Shown piece by piece: positions 22,631 through 34,192 of a DNA stretch of 64,000 bases. The stretch lies in the NCBI GenBank assembly GCA_027605045.1, contig JAQFWX010000075.1, positions 115,974 to 179,973 of the forward strand. Reading direction: 5' to 3'. The DNA is from Phallus indusiatus. Lineage: Eukaryota > Basidiomycota > Agaricomycetes > Phallales > Phallaceae. The notes under the pieces were generated by a model that saw only the letters and a program-made list of their open reading frames with translations, ran no database searches and was not told the origin of the DNA. A program made the translations under genes and the position numbers. Position 1 is the stretch's first letter. Every line of letters starts with the position of its first letter.

Positions 22631-24586
22631 TCAAGATCTAAACCTGGGGTACGTCAGATTAAGATGTCGACCATCCATCGACGCCTTGACTTGATCGAAC
22701 TATAAATGGAATATTAACAACCCGAAGACAGAAAGGAAAAACGATAATTGCCCTACTTTTGTTCCTTCCGGCAACGGCAATGTTCTCACAAACTTCTTTT
22801 CTCTGCGCTCACGCACTATTTTCCCATCCTCCATCTTGTCCTCGACAGTTACACTCTCCCACGACACAACCACCTTATCATTCTGGTAGCTGACGTGAAC
22901 ATCCGATTTTTTGATACCTTGCATATCGAACATCGCCGTCGTACGTGTACCATCAGGTGTATTGCGGAAGGTAACTTTACCAGGACTAGTCGAGATGTCT
23001 TAATAAAGCAGAATAGCGAACAATGTCTACTAACACTCACTTTGGCCGTCGTTTCTTGTTCACAGTAGAATTTGATGGCGCAGGAGACTTGGAATAATCG
23101 ACGGAATCCACGTTAGGTGATGTCGATAGAGTAGTTGACGCTTTCAATCTGGGTGATGGCGACACGAGGGAAATACCACCCGTATTCCGTTCGAAACTTC
23201 GACTTTGGCTTTCCTGAAGCGCGGCTTGAGTCGATGCCTTGGATATTGCAGGAACAGGTATTGGCTGCGTTTGTGACCGAACTTGGGTCGATACTGCTTC
23301 TTGAGTCTTCCCTTGCTCTGGCCCTTGCTTTTGACCTGCAAGCGAGTGGCCTTGTGGACTTTTTGGTCGGGTTTGTGTATGGTGTTGCTGCTGCTGCTGT
23401 CGCTGTTGAAGAAACATGCTCCTCGATGTTGGAATGTGATTATCAGGTTGGAACTGATATTGCTGAAACTGGAACTGGCCCTGATGTTGAGGGTAAAACT
23501 CGGCCTGATACTGTGCGGTCGCCGGTGGAGCCGATGGTGCAGGCGGACTAGGTCCAGGGGATAGTTTGAATGGAGAAGTAGGATCGAGCGAGGAACTCGA
23601 AGCTGATCCAGATCCAGAGCTCGAATCATCGAGATTGAGCGGCGGAGGTGGTTTCCGGATCGGAGGTCGAGGCTGAGCGATAGTTGGAACTTGAGAGACT
23701 GTAGGTGCGGTGACACGTGGTTGGGCGGATGGGGCTGAAGAACTGGGATATACATTACTGCTACTGGTATTGCCAGCAATACCAAGTCCTAAATTGTTTA
23801 GTGTGTTCGTGAGTCCGTTGAGTGTCGCCGCGGCTGTCGAGAAAGCATTCATAGCATTGGCAAGTGGGTTGCTCGTGCTGGAAGTTCCTATGTTATTGTT
23901 ATTGTTATTCGCGGTGCTAACAACAGGGTTAAGGTTGGTATTGATTGTGGGACGAGGCTTGGAAGTGGTCTGCGGCACAGTGTTCGACTGAGGCCTTTGG
24001 GAGAAAGCGCTGCTGCCAACGTTCAATCCCATAGCATTGGTTCCAGCATTGCCGCTACCGAAGCCAGTAGCAGCGACACCAGTTAGCCTTAAAGCATCAG
24101 TCTTCTGGACTCCAGAGTTTCCTTGTCCAACGGCTTGCGCTTTCCTAGCACGTTTGGTCCACAATTCTTTCTCGTAGTCGTCGTCTTCGTAATAATCCAT
24201 GTCTGCACGGCTATAGACATCGTCGTAATGAAATCTGTACGATTCGTCTCTATCAGAGTCCTCGTGGTAATCATGTGTTTGTGCATTGAAGTCTTGTTCT
24301 TCGACTTCGTCATGCCCTATCGGACGCAATTTCGCACATGAGTCACTGTTTGCAGAGATGTAAGATGCAAAAAGAATCCGGAACACATACCAATATTCTT
24401 TCCTAAATCTCCTGGATAAGGCGTCAGACCTGATTCAAAACCATATTCTGTTGGGGGATAAGGTGTGAAGGGAGTTGGGGAGAAATACGGCGGATGATGA
24501 GTTGTTTGCTTCGTACGGGAGAAAGCTTCATCAAAAATTTTGTCAAAGGCGTCCCAAGAAGTCTTGAATTGGTTCGCGTTTGCCAT
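22631..24586 (-). CDS. Small heat-shock protein (Hsp20) with a very long low-complexity N-terminal region
   Basis: Exons at 24586-about 24390, about 24321-23040, about 22996-22750 and a short last exon ending at 22631 give roughly 600 residues. After MANANQFKTSWDAFDKIFDE come a Pro/Tyr segment, an acidic stretch (DMDYYEDDDYEKEL), then about 380 residues rich in Asn, Gln, Ser and Pro including NNNNNN and Q runs. The C-terminal 100 residues are an alpha-crystallin domain: NPGKVTFRNTPDGTRTTAMF, KKSDVHVSYQNDKVVVSWES, VRERREKKFVRTLPLPEGTK and the hallmark KASMDGRHLNLTYP. No C-terminal I-x-I motif is seen. Hsp20 proteins hold unfolding clients. I saw no clear heat-shock element upstream. Confidence 0.85.
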
Positions 24587-26795
24587 GGATATCTCCAAAA
24601 AAATTTGTTGTGTAGTTTTTTTTTCGTATAAATCGGTCAACGATTAGAGGTGCGGTGATGCTTTGAGACAGTCAGAAATCGGATTGAGTTGCTGTGCAAA
24701 GGACGGTTAGAGGTCGATGCTGTTAGGAAAAGAGAAAGAGAAAGCAGACAAATTATGATGCCCAAAGCGACAGTAGCAAGAGGAATAAGAAAGTAAAGAA
24801 ATGCGATCAGGTGGCTGGCTTGAGGAGAACTGGGTCAAGGGCAGATGGATCACACGAGGAGAAGTAGGAGCAGCCCAATCTTTATCAATGATGTGATCTT
24901 CGCGCGATCTCTGCACCGTGACAGGAGTGAAATGAAGTGATATAAGGCCTATGATCCTGAGTGAGAAGTCAGCGCTACCGGCGCAGGTTCGGTGGGGGCA
25001 TTGGTGTATACAGATTTACTAGGCGCAAGTGAAGTGACGCGAATATCAAAGACGGAATGTACCCTCTGTGCTGTTAAGGGCCGGAAACAGGCCTTACTTT
25101 CGATAGTAGCGCGTCAGCTTGCTTTACAAATATGTATGGACAGTTTGTCCACCAGTTGAAAACATTCTGATAGGGCCTCGGATGTATTCCCTGGTGGGTA
25201 TGGAAAGCATGCGATCAACTGTATTTTTCACAAGAGCATCACAGCAACCAAAAGAGCCACATAACCGTTTCCGCGATATCTGAGAACTGTTATTTATATC
25301 AGTGCGCGTGCTGTGAATTGGTCATTAATATTAATTGTTAGAATGGAATGTGGTCGAGCAATCACGTTGGTTATGCGGTGACACAAGTTCTTCTATTGAG
25401 ATATTTTGAGGCCGTGTCCGAGAAACGAGGAAGAGATTCTATCTCAACGAGACATTATGCTGCCGTCCAGGACAGGTAGTGGACGCGCGAACAACACAAG
25501 GGAACCAGCAGGAAACCACGAGGATTAAGGCAAGAACCGCGTAACGGCACTCGGCTCAGGTCCTTTCGGATTAAAATCACATGCGACCACGGCGAGAGAA
25601 GTGCGCGAAATCTGGGCCGTAGACTTGAGATAACTCGGGTGAACGCGAACGCGAAGTATGATAAACGACCAGCGACTACCAGCATCCGACTAGGCGGAGC
25701 TAGAAAAAACATTGACGGAGAGGCGTCTAAAACGCACAACTTTTTTCTTCAACTCCATCATCTTCGAGGCAGACAGGTAAGTTACTCTCGGTTTGAAATA
25801 GGTTGATATTGCATATTTCTTCAAATGATGCACCCGTGAGGGTTTTATCCACAAAGCATGTTAGACTACCGAGTCGGTCACCTTTGTGATTCTGTGTGCG
25901 GATTACTTTTGGATCTGAAAAAAAAAGCAAAAGCTGTTTTCTTTAAACCTGATTTTTCCTATGCATCTGAGTCGTGTCTAATATCTTGTTTCATTTCAGA
26001 TGCGTCTCGGTCGTACTCCCCGCAGGACTGATCACGATTAATGCTAGTCTATTATTCCAGGTTTTACATGCTGGCCTTGACCTATTGGTAGACAATGTAT
26101 TATATATTACACACGTATTATATTCCCATTCCCACCCTTGCTGCCCTTGGTGTACCTGAGATTGGTGTTTCGGAGAATGCGATGCCGGCTCCGGAGTGCG
26201 TTACTTGAGTTTATTTATCCATTGCCAGGCACGCTATTTCTCTGATCCCCTTCTCCTTCTCTGTCTCCTCGAATCTGCGTGCTTCTCCTATATATCATCG
26301 ATACGATTATATATATGAACGTGTTACCTAAGCTCTCGATATAAATTATATATCTCGTCGAATCGAGTAGTTCCACTGTCCACTTGCCGACATAACCAAG
26401 TCGACGCCCGACCAGCGAATTTGTGTAAACTAGCCACACCGCCCCATCTCTCGCACCACTGGCACCAACACCCCACTTCGACTCACTTCCTTAGCCATTA
26501 TTTGTGCCCTAAATTCACTCCTACGGCCGCCTTGGTTTCTCTCACGGCATTACCGGAAGCCACAAAATTACTCAACCGTAATTATCATTCCCCCCCCCTT
26601 TTTTTTTTTCTTAACGTGAGTGGATCAAATGGAGTTCGATGCATAAACTACTTAAACCCCTCTTTTCTATCTCGTCGTCGTCTTATTTCTCTTTTCCGTT
26701 TCAATTTGTCGCGTAATCCCACCTTTTACCCTATTCTTTCGGCTACCCATGGGAAATACGACCAAATATTTAGGTGCACAATTCAATCTTAGCCC
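24587..26795. other. Long intergenic region between divergent sHSP and uricase; one isolated exon-like stretch
   Basis: About 2.2 kb. A minus-strand open stretch at 25727-25918 (GDRLGSLTCFVDKTLTGASF) is preceded by a strong pyrimidine tract and CAG acceptor, as an internal exon would be. No upstream exon or start joins it in frame. The remainder has a pyrimidine-rich leader before the uricase ATG and nothing else recognisable. Confidence 0.4.
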
Positions 26796-28437
26796 ATGAC
26801 CCTTGCAGCAGCTCGATACGGTAAAGATCTCGTCCGTGTTTTGCGTGTCGTGAGAAATCAGCCAGACAAAAACGGTGTGGTTGTTCATGACGTCGTCGAG
26901 TACAATGTCTGTGCGTTGGTGGAAGGCAATATCGCTCCCAGGTAAGTTTCTTTTATGCGATCCGTGTTAGTTTTTTCTTCTCCCATTTTCTGATCACGTC
27001 CTCCCCAAAGCTTTATAACCGCGGACAATTCGGTCGTTGTTGCGACTGACTCCAGTGCGTTCATCATTGTTCATCCCCATCCAATACTAACTTCTTTTTT
27101 CCTTCTTCCTTTTCCCTCGGGTTGGCGTTAGTCAAAAATATAATATATTGTAAGTTTTACTGTTTTTTTTTCCGAGTCCAATGCCGATGTGTTCATCACA
27201 GACTTGGCCAAAACATCCCCTCACGTACTATCCCCGGAGCTTTTCGCTGCGCATATTGGAGTATTTCTATTGGATAAATACGACCATTTGCACAAAGCTT
27301 TCGTGGATGTCGAGAAGTTGAAATGGAGCAGAATAGTGGTTGGGGATCATGGTATCGAAGAGGCCAAGAGTATGTATTTTAACATAATGATTGTTAATCC
27401 GGAGAGTATTGAGGTGTTTTGTCAGGTAACGAGAAAGATCGCGAAACGGGACACCGTCACTCCTTCCAAAGAGATGGTGAGGACAAACGCACTGCTAAGG
27501 TCGAATCCGTGAAGAACAACAATGGCACAATTGATGTCAAAATTGCAGCAGGCTTAAGCGATCTTCTACGTGTGTTTCGCTTCTCGACATCCTCCCCTGA
27601 TTATGATAAGCGAACTTCTATTTATTTTAGTGCTCAAGTCTTCCGGTTCCGCCTTCACAAACTTTATCCGGGACGAGTTTACGACACTCGTAGAAGTGAA
27701 GGACCGGATTCTTTCCACGGCGGTGGATTTGCAGTATGAATTTCCGAAGTATACCCTAAGTGGATTGGAATCCATTGGTGCGTTGGAGACGGAATTACGG
27801 TTTGAGAAAGCTGCGCAACTTGCTCGGGATATAACGATTGATCTATTTGCCACACACGACAGTGAAAGTGTGCAGGTATGTGACTGTTTTCTTTTCTTTC
27901 TTCCATTTAGTTTTAGAATTACCGCTTCGATTCAACGGGGCTGCGCAAAAGCTGTCCATATTCTTGGGTGCAACCAAACATCAAATGGGGCTTCATATTT
28001 TATCTACATGCGCAAAGCTTCAAGATATCGCCTTCCTCGATTCATATACACTTTTTTTTTGACGCAAATGATGACGTGGGTGTTGATCTTTTAAATAAAT
28101 AGGCGACACTGTTCAAGATGGGAGAAGCTGTGATTGCGGGTCACAAAATGGTGGAGAAGATATCGTATGTGTTACCAAATAAGCACTACATACCGGTGAA
28201 CATGGACTATCTCGGAATCGCTAACATGGCAGAGTATGTGAACCCATCATATTTTAGACGAATTTGGCTTTGCGATTGACAACCTTTACCGTTTCAGGGA
28301 TGTTGCGGAGGTTTTTATGCCAGTCAGTGCACCGAGGTGAGTGATTGGCCAGTGCTCACATCAGCCACGTGATTTTCCGCTCATGCCGAATCATCATCTG
28401 CAGCGGAAGGATCTCAGCAACCATTGCACGGAAATGA
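26796..28437 (+). CDS. Urate oxidase (uricase)
   Basis: Joined exons give about 330 residues with the uricase fold: ARYGKDLVRVLRVVRNQ, ALVEGNI, ITADNSVVVATDSIKNIIYY (the conserved Thr-Asp of the active site), HVLSPELFAAHIG, HKAFVDVEKLKWSRI, HSFQRDGEDKR, SSGSAFTNFIRDEFTTL, KDRILSTAVDLQYEF, SVQATLFKMGEAV and LPNKHYIPVNMDYLGI. Uricase oxidises urate to 5-hydroxyisourate, normally in peroxisomes. The spliced C-terminus reads SAPSGRISATIARK, which is not a canonical SKL-type peroxisome signal. A loop before HSFQRDG is longer than usual. The last large intron (27876-28102) is 227 nt, much longer than its neighbours. Confidence 0.93.
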
Positions 28438-28704
28438 CGTCAAATTATTACATGACAATGATGTAATTTATTTGTTCCTGTTGACCTATATTAGAGCGGA
28501 GGTCGCCAGACGTTTGGGTTCCCTACGTCATTCGTTTGCAGAGCACCCCCGTTTATTGTCCGTTAATTTTTTTACTGTCCGTGTTTCTGCGACCAACCAC
28601 CGCCGCCTTTTCTCTTCCATTCTCCAACACAATATTCTATAATATCCAGCAAAGGTTTCCCTTTATTCCAGAACGCATTTGTTTTTCGAATTTCAGCATC
28701 CATT

Positions 28705-31700
28705 ATGGCAGGGGATCATAAGTGTCCAGTCTGCTCTTCAACGTTTACCAGGCCGCAGCATGTCGCTCGTCACATGCGATCTCGTCAGTATTATCATTTT
28801 ATGCGTCTTTTTAGCCTGAGTGCATGGCTAACGTGCAATTGTTGTCGTCCATTCTCCTATATAGATACCGGCGACCGACCCTACGAGTGCACGCACTGTG
28901 GAGATCGATTCGCACGCAGGTTCGTGAACATATACGCCACTCGAATCGTTTCATGCGATGTTACTTTTCTTGTAAAATGAAATTCTCACTACTCTATGCA
29001 GTGATCTGCTGTCACGCCACGTTAACAAATGCCATGCTTCCGAAAAGCCACCAACAACTACCCAACCTGCCCGTCGGAAAGGTCATGCTCAACCTGGCTC
29101 GTCTGCGGCAGCTGGGGTTAGCGGTCCTGCACCATCTTTAATTCCCCCTCCGGGAACAAGAAAAGTGTGTGACGCTTGTGCTTCCTCAAGAACCCCCGCC
29201 CAGTGCGACGCCGGGCTACCTTGTGGTTTGTTTTGATCTTTTGAAGATAATGTTGTAGCAGTTATACTCATGTAGCCACGCCCGGCGTGTAGGCAAATGC
29301 TTGCAACGCAGCACAAAGTGCACATACATCAAGGCGTTGGAGACTATCCGACGACCTCAGGCATTCCAAGGAATTTCGCTTTCCAAACCCACAGATCTAA
29401 TAGCGCCACCAATGACTGTCCCCTCCATGGGTCTTCCCCAGCGCAATGACCCTACTCTATTCCCGTCTCACTCTAATTTCAATTTCTCCGTACCATTACA
29501 CACTAATTTATCGACGCAAGCAATAACATCTCAGTCTCCGTATTTCGCTTCAAGCGCTGTGAGTTTTCGTCTTGAATTCATTTTTTATTTTTCCCCCCTC
29601 TTTTTTTTATGATCTATCAAGCATATTCATGCACAGGTCAATTCAGCACCTTCAGTTATTATTATTTTTTTCTATTTCATTTGATATATCCATATGGGCT
29701 TTGTTTGGGGCTCATGATCTACGTGGCTTTGTCAAACGCCGCACGTTATGTTTTCTCTTTCCTTTCTCACACTTTGTTTTCTATTTTCGGTAAGAACTTT
29801 TACTTACCCTAAAAACCCTTTTATGCATCAGGGTAACCAAGGAAGCACCCCGCAACCTACCCAAGCGCGCGGGCAACTACCGGTTCCGGCACCGTATCCG
29901 GCGTTTATGTCTGCTGATCATCATCAGCAACAGCAGGCGCCATCGACTATGTTCGGGGCATATCCCGCCCCGCATACAGCAACCCGTGCCAAGAACGAGC
30001 TAGATGCCTATTTGTTGGAAAACGCTTTTGGGGGGTCAAATAGCATAGAGGGAGCGGGAACGACGTCGTCGTCATATTTATATAACAATACGCACGCCCA
30101 GGAGCTCATGGCTCAAAGTCAGCACCAGTCGGGCTTACCACATATGTACGAATTCTAAATCTTAGTTCTTGTTTATGTTTGTGTGGTCTGATTTTATATC
30201 CTTTTTTTTCGGATTCTCCTTGCCATTTTTTATTTATTTTAATTTCCTTCTTTCGACTCATCGCTTCGTCCAATACCATCACTATCCCGTTTATTATTAT
30301 CCTGTCTTCCCCTTCCAAAGCGATCATCACCATATCGGATATCCTGGGTACACTCCCCCGTCCACAGCTAGGCCCGTGTCTTCGCATTCGTCCCAGCATA
30401 GTCACTCGACTCAGCCTTCGCCTCAGCAGCGACATCAGTCTGTTTTTACGAATACGTCGGATACGCAAACGGGTAATGACTCTCCGTCCTACGCCTCCCC
30501 TTCCAGTGCTTCGATCCAAAACAATAATGCACTCCCCCCTCCATCCCACACGCAGCCTGCGGATGGTGGAATTTCGGTTTCATCTGCCTTTGGCAAGATG
30601 AGCATAGACGACCCCGTCGTTGCCGCCGAAATGAACAAGTCAAGTTCCTTTTTCGCTCCGCAAGCTTTCCCGAAAACATCTAATCATTTCGCTAACTCGA
30701 CCGTGTCTGCTGCTTCTGGTTCTGGTCTTACGCCATTTTTGGGTCCTAGCTACAAGTGGTTTAGTCCGTCGCTCAATTCTTCTGCTGGGTTGTTGACTCC
30801 CGGTCTTGGTTTGGGTTCTACTCTTGGTCTGGGTAATTTATCAAACTCAGCGTATAACCTACAAACCTCTGGATCAGGCTTGACGCCTTTCCTAGGTCCA
30901 GACGCACTCAATAGTCACGTCAACTTTGACCCGAATACCACCAACACCAACGGCACCGGGTACACTCCCGGGAAAGAATCTAATATTGCAGAACTAAAAG
31001 AGTTTTGGAAGCAATTTATGAAAACTCCCGGCGAAAAAACTCCCGGACTTGGGGCGTTTGGACATGGTTTGCATGCGGATGGGAGCCACACAGATACTGA
31101 AACATCCCGACCTCGACATTCGATGGTTAAAATGGCTTCGTATCCCGACTTGAAGACTCCGGGAGGCTCAAATCTGAGCAACAACGGTCAGCCATTTGGC
31201 CCAGGTGTTCATGGTTTTGACCGAGAGGACTTGCGGTCGTATGAACAAGCCGTTTTGGCTAGGAAGGCGCCTCAATTGACATTAGTCCCCAGACGGCGAG
31301 GAACACTCCCGCAAACTCACGGTGACATTCAGGCTAAACGTGGCGTGGACAGTAATGAGAACGACACCTTGAAACTGAACAGTCCATTTCAACGAGTAGC
31401 TGACTCACCTTCTCCCTCGGTTTCATCGTCGACGTCGGTTTCCGATCCGGGCTCGTTAAGGGTTCAGACACAAAAGGTCGCTCGGGAGAGACCGACGTTC
31501 AAGAGGTTGGCTTCGCAAACGCTCGGACCGTTCGAGAGCAAAAGTGTGAAGACATCGCATCGTGATATGAATCTCTCTGAGGTTAAAGCAGAAGAGACTG
31601 ATGGAGACGATGACCCCGAATGGTCTAATATGCACGATCCAACAGTTGGCGCAAACACCTTTCAACATTTACGACCACAACCTCAGTCTTGCGGACAGAC

Positions 31701-31755
31701 CACACACGATCCAACCCGGAGATTGAACGTATCTGAGGCTATAGCCCAGGGCTGA
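28705..31755 (+). CDS. Transcription factor with two C2H2 zinc fingers and a Zn2Cys6 cluster
   Basis: Residues 1-55 form two C2H2 fingers: HKCPVCSSTFTRPQHVARH, then HTGDRPYECTHCGDRFARR and SDLLSRHVNKCH, linked by the classic TGDRPY linker. Around residue 100 a Zn2Cys6 cluster follows: KVCDACASSRTPAQCDAGLP and, across an intron, CGKCLQRSTKCTY. The second-to-third Cys spacing is 8 rather than 6. The remaining 600 or so residues are Ser/Pro/Gln-rich with two copies of SGSGLTPFLGP and several nuclear-type basic patches (LVPRRRGTLP). This layout belongs to a fungal family of dual zinc regulators that act in the nucleus. Targets are unknown. The exon joins near 29570-29832 and 30135-30321 are less certain. 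Confidence 0.82.
30715..30900 (+). repeat. Intragenic duplication SGSGLTPFLGP (two copies)
   Basis: The 11-residue peptide is encoded at 30715-30747 and again at 30868-30900 with different codons, so the peptide rather than the DNA has been conserved. Confidence 0.85.
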
Positions 31756-34192
31756 GTGTGGGCTTCGGAACAGTTGAAGATTAGCATATAGACTAGGTAT
31801 ATCATTTCTTTCTTTCTTTTCTCTCTCTCTCTCTCGTGTTTAATTCATGTATTATTTGTTGCCTGGTAAAGGTAGAACTTTTCCTGATGATTATTTCCAT
31901 CGCTTTCGGTTCAACATCCCGGACCAATTGTAGTAATATCACGTATACTATTTTCAATTTGTCTCTTTCTTCTTACTTTCTGTTGATTCCCTACTTGCCT
32001 TCCTAATTACCGAAAATCATTTGTTTTATTTTACCCGTGGATTTGATTATTCTCGAACAAATATGTATTAACAGCTCTTGATTCCAATATATATGTGTAT
32101 TCCATATCTGCTTGGTATATATTACATATACGATTATGAGATATTTGATTGGACAAAAATAGACTTATCGCTTCAAGTTTGCGTCTCTCTTTTAGTCGAC
32201 GACTACCGGCGAAGGTTTTTAGGGTGGAATGTATAATTAAATACATACGTAGCCAGCGACCCTTTCGCCGGATCAGATATTGATCAAGTCATGGGCACTC
32301 TGTTTGTTTCATGTGAAGGACATTTTTAAAACCGAAAATTGTTTTGGCTCTCCGTGAGACGAGGTGAGACGAATCAAATGATGTCAAAAACGATCAATGA
32401 AGATGAAGCTAATCGTCGGGGATCTACATTTCTTCTTTTGACCCAAGAAGTTCGTTGTTAGGCTAGGTATGGTATAGCTCATTATTCGTTCACCCGTAAG
32501 GTATTTCCTCTTGTGCACCATTATGGACACAATGCTTGAAGTATGTAGCAGGTGATTTCGTCACGTCAGACCAAGATTTCAAAAAAAAAGCGGCTGCAAA
32601 GATATTTATACATAGAATACGTGTGTAGATGCAGCACTCTCCACTGGATAATAGATTTTTTTTTTATTTCTTGCAACATCGTGCAGGAACAGTCTTTGTT
32701 TGTGATCAGTAGACGAACAAGACCGTACTAGACCGAACTTATCTAAGCGAGGCAATGTCCGAATCCCTGTCCTTCCATTAAGCTTCGTGATCTGATGATA
32801 AGCGCATAACGTGCTCAAACAGGGATAGAAGGGTGCTGGGTACACGTGCACGTGGGCTTTTTTAAGATTTTATAAGATTCAAATTTCAAGTACCAATCGC
32901 TTCGATCGAGTTTAGTAAACCTCGTCTCCACTGTGCATGCGCATGTAACGCCATCAGAAAGGATAAACTCACTTCCTTTCGTCAAGTGGGAATAACTACG
33001 GTAGCGGTTCTATTTTATTTCTCCAGTCTCTTATCTTGTTTATCAATCATCACGCTGGCTTTTACTTTTGCAGGTCGAGTTTTTATGGTTTCTGTCTTCG
33101 GATGAACTATCGACTCGGACTCTCACGCATGCTGCGCATAGAAAGCTCGACAGGATTCCCAGTGTCGCTCTGGTTTTGTTTCGGTAGTATGTTGTACTGC
33201 CCCGAAATAAACAACTCACACGCACCTTCTTCTTTGCTTTTTTTGACTATCATAAAAGCCTAAACAAGCTAGACGTCCACTTGTGATGCTGTCATCAATC
33301 AAAAGAGGGTGTGTCGAGGTCATAGCTAAGTTGATCAAATTCTGCCCCGTCGTACGTCGGGTAAATCTATGTGCTAAAACACTACGTAAGATGTATACAT
33401 GGCACAATGTGATTAAATAATATTTGAATGACCTGGCAGTACTACCTTCCACAGGTGAAAGTTTACTACCCTAGATTTTATATATGTGTACGACTCGAGT
33501 ATATTTTTGGGAATCAAATTTAGCCCGTGGCATCCGTATATATCAATCGTGGATGACATAGTCTTATGATCACTTCCAGAGTCGTAGTATTGAATTGTCA
33601 ATGCTCACGCAAGAAGAAAAATAGCCAAGCTGCCAATGTATTTACCTATAAAGGTTAGTAGTGAGGAATTTGCCGAAGTAAAGCGTGATATTGTCGAAGC
33701 GCACTGTCATAAGTTTAACAGATTTGTCCTTGGCTGATTTATCAAGCCACCATCAGGCCTTCCTTCGATTCTTCTTAGATCTTGGGAAAGTAAATTTTTT
33801 GTTTCGGATATTCATTATACAACCACAAGGTCGGCGTAGCTCATTGTAGGTGAAAAGTAGATAATTAACTCAACATGCGTGAATCACTGCATGTATTTAA
33901 TATCCAAGTTCGTGCTTTGCTTCAGTAAATTTGGCGAAGATAATCAAAAATAGATATCGTAGCCAAATCCCGGGATTTTCTCAGTTATTACGTATTCGGC
34001 TATGAGTTCATACTACGTATCTAATCTCGATAGCAAAGGGAACGCCACTTCAGAGCAAAATTATCAGATTCTGAGATAATCGAGTACATGTTTCTCTAAA
34101 GGAAAGCAAAAAACAGTGAGTGAAATTTTCAGAACCTCGGATAAGATACTCCGCAGTGGAGTGAACTCCGGGCCAGGTTTTGACCTGAATAT
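31756..34192. other. Long intergenic region between the transcription factor and TERT
   Basis: About 2.4 kb. It starts with a pyrimidine-rich 3' flank including a CTCT tract near 31810-31835. ORFs of up to about 80 codons on both strands lack domains or paired splice sites. I see no gene. A non-coding RNA cannot be excluded by eye. Confidence 0.45.

Noticed and set aside
30106..30549. Open minus-strand reading of 147 codons overlapping the transcription factor
   Set aside because: It is the antisense of a Ser/Pro-rich coding exon and carries Arg-rich shadow composition.
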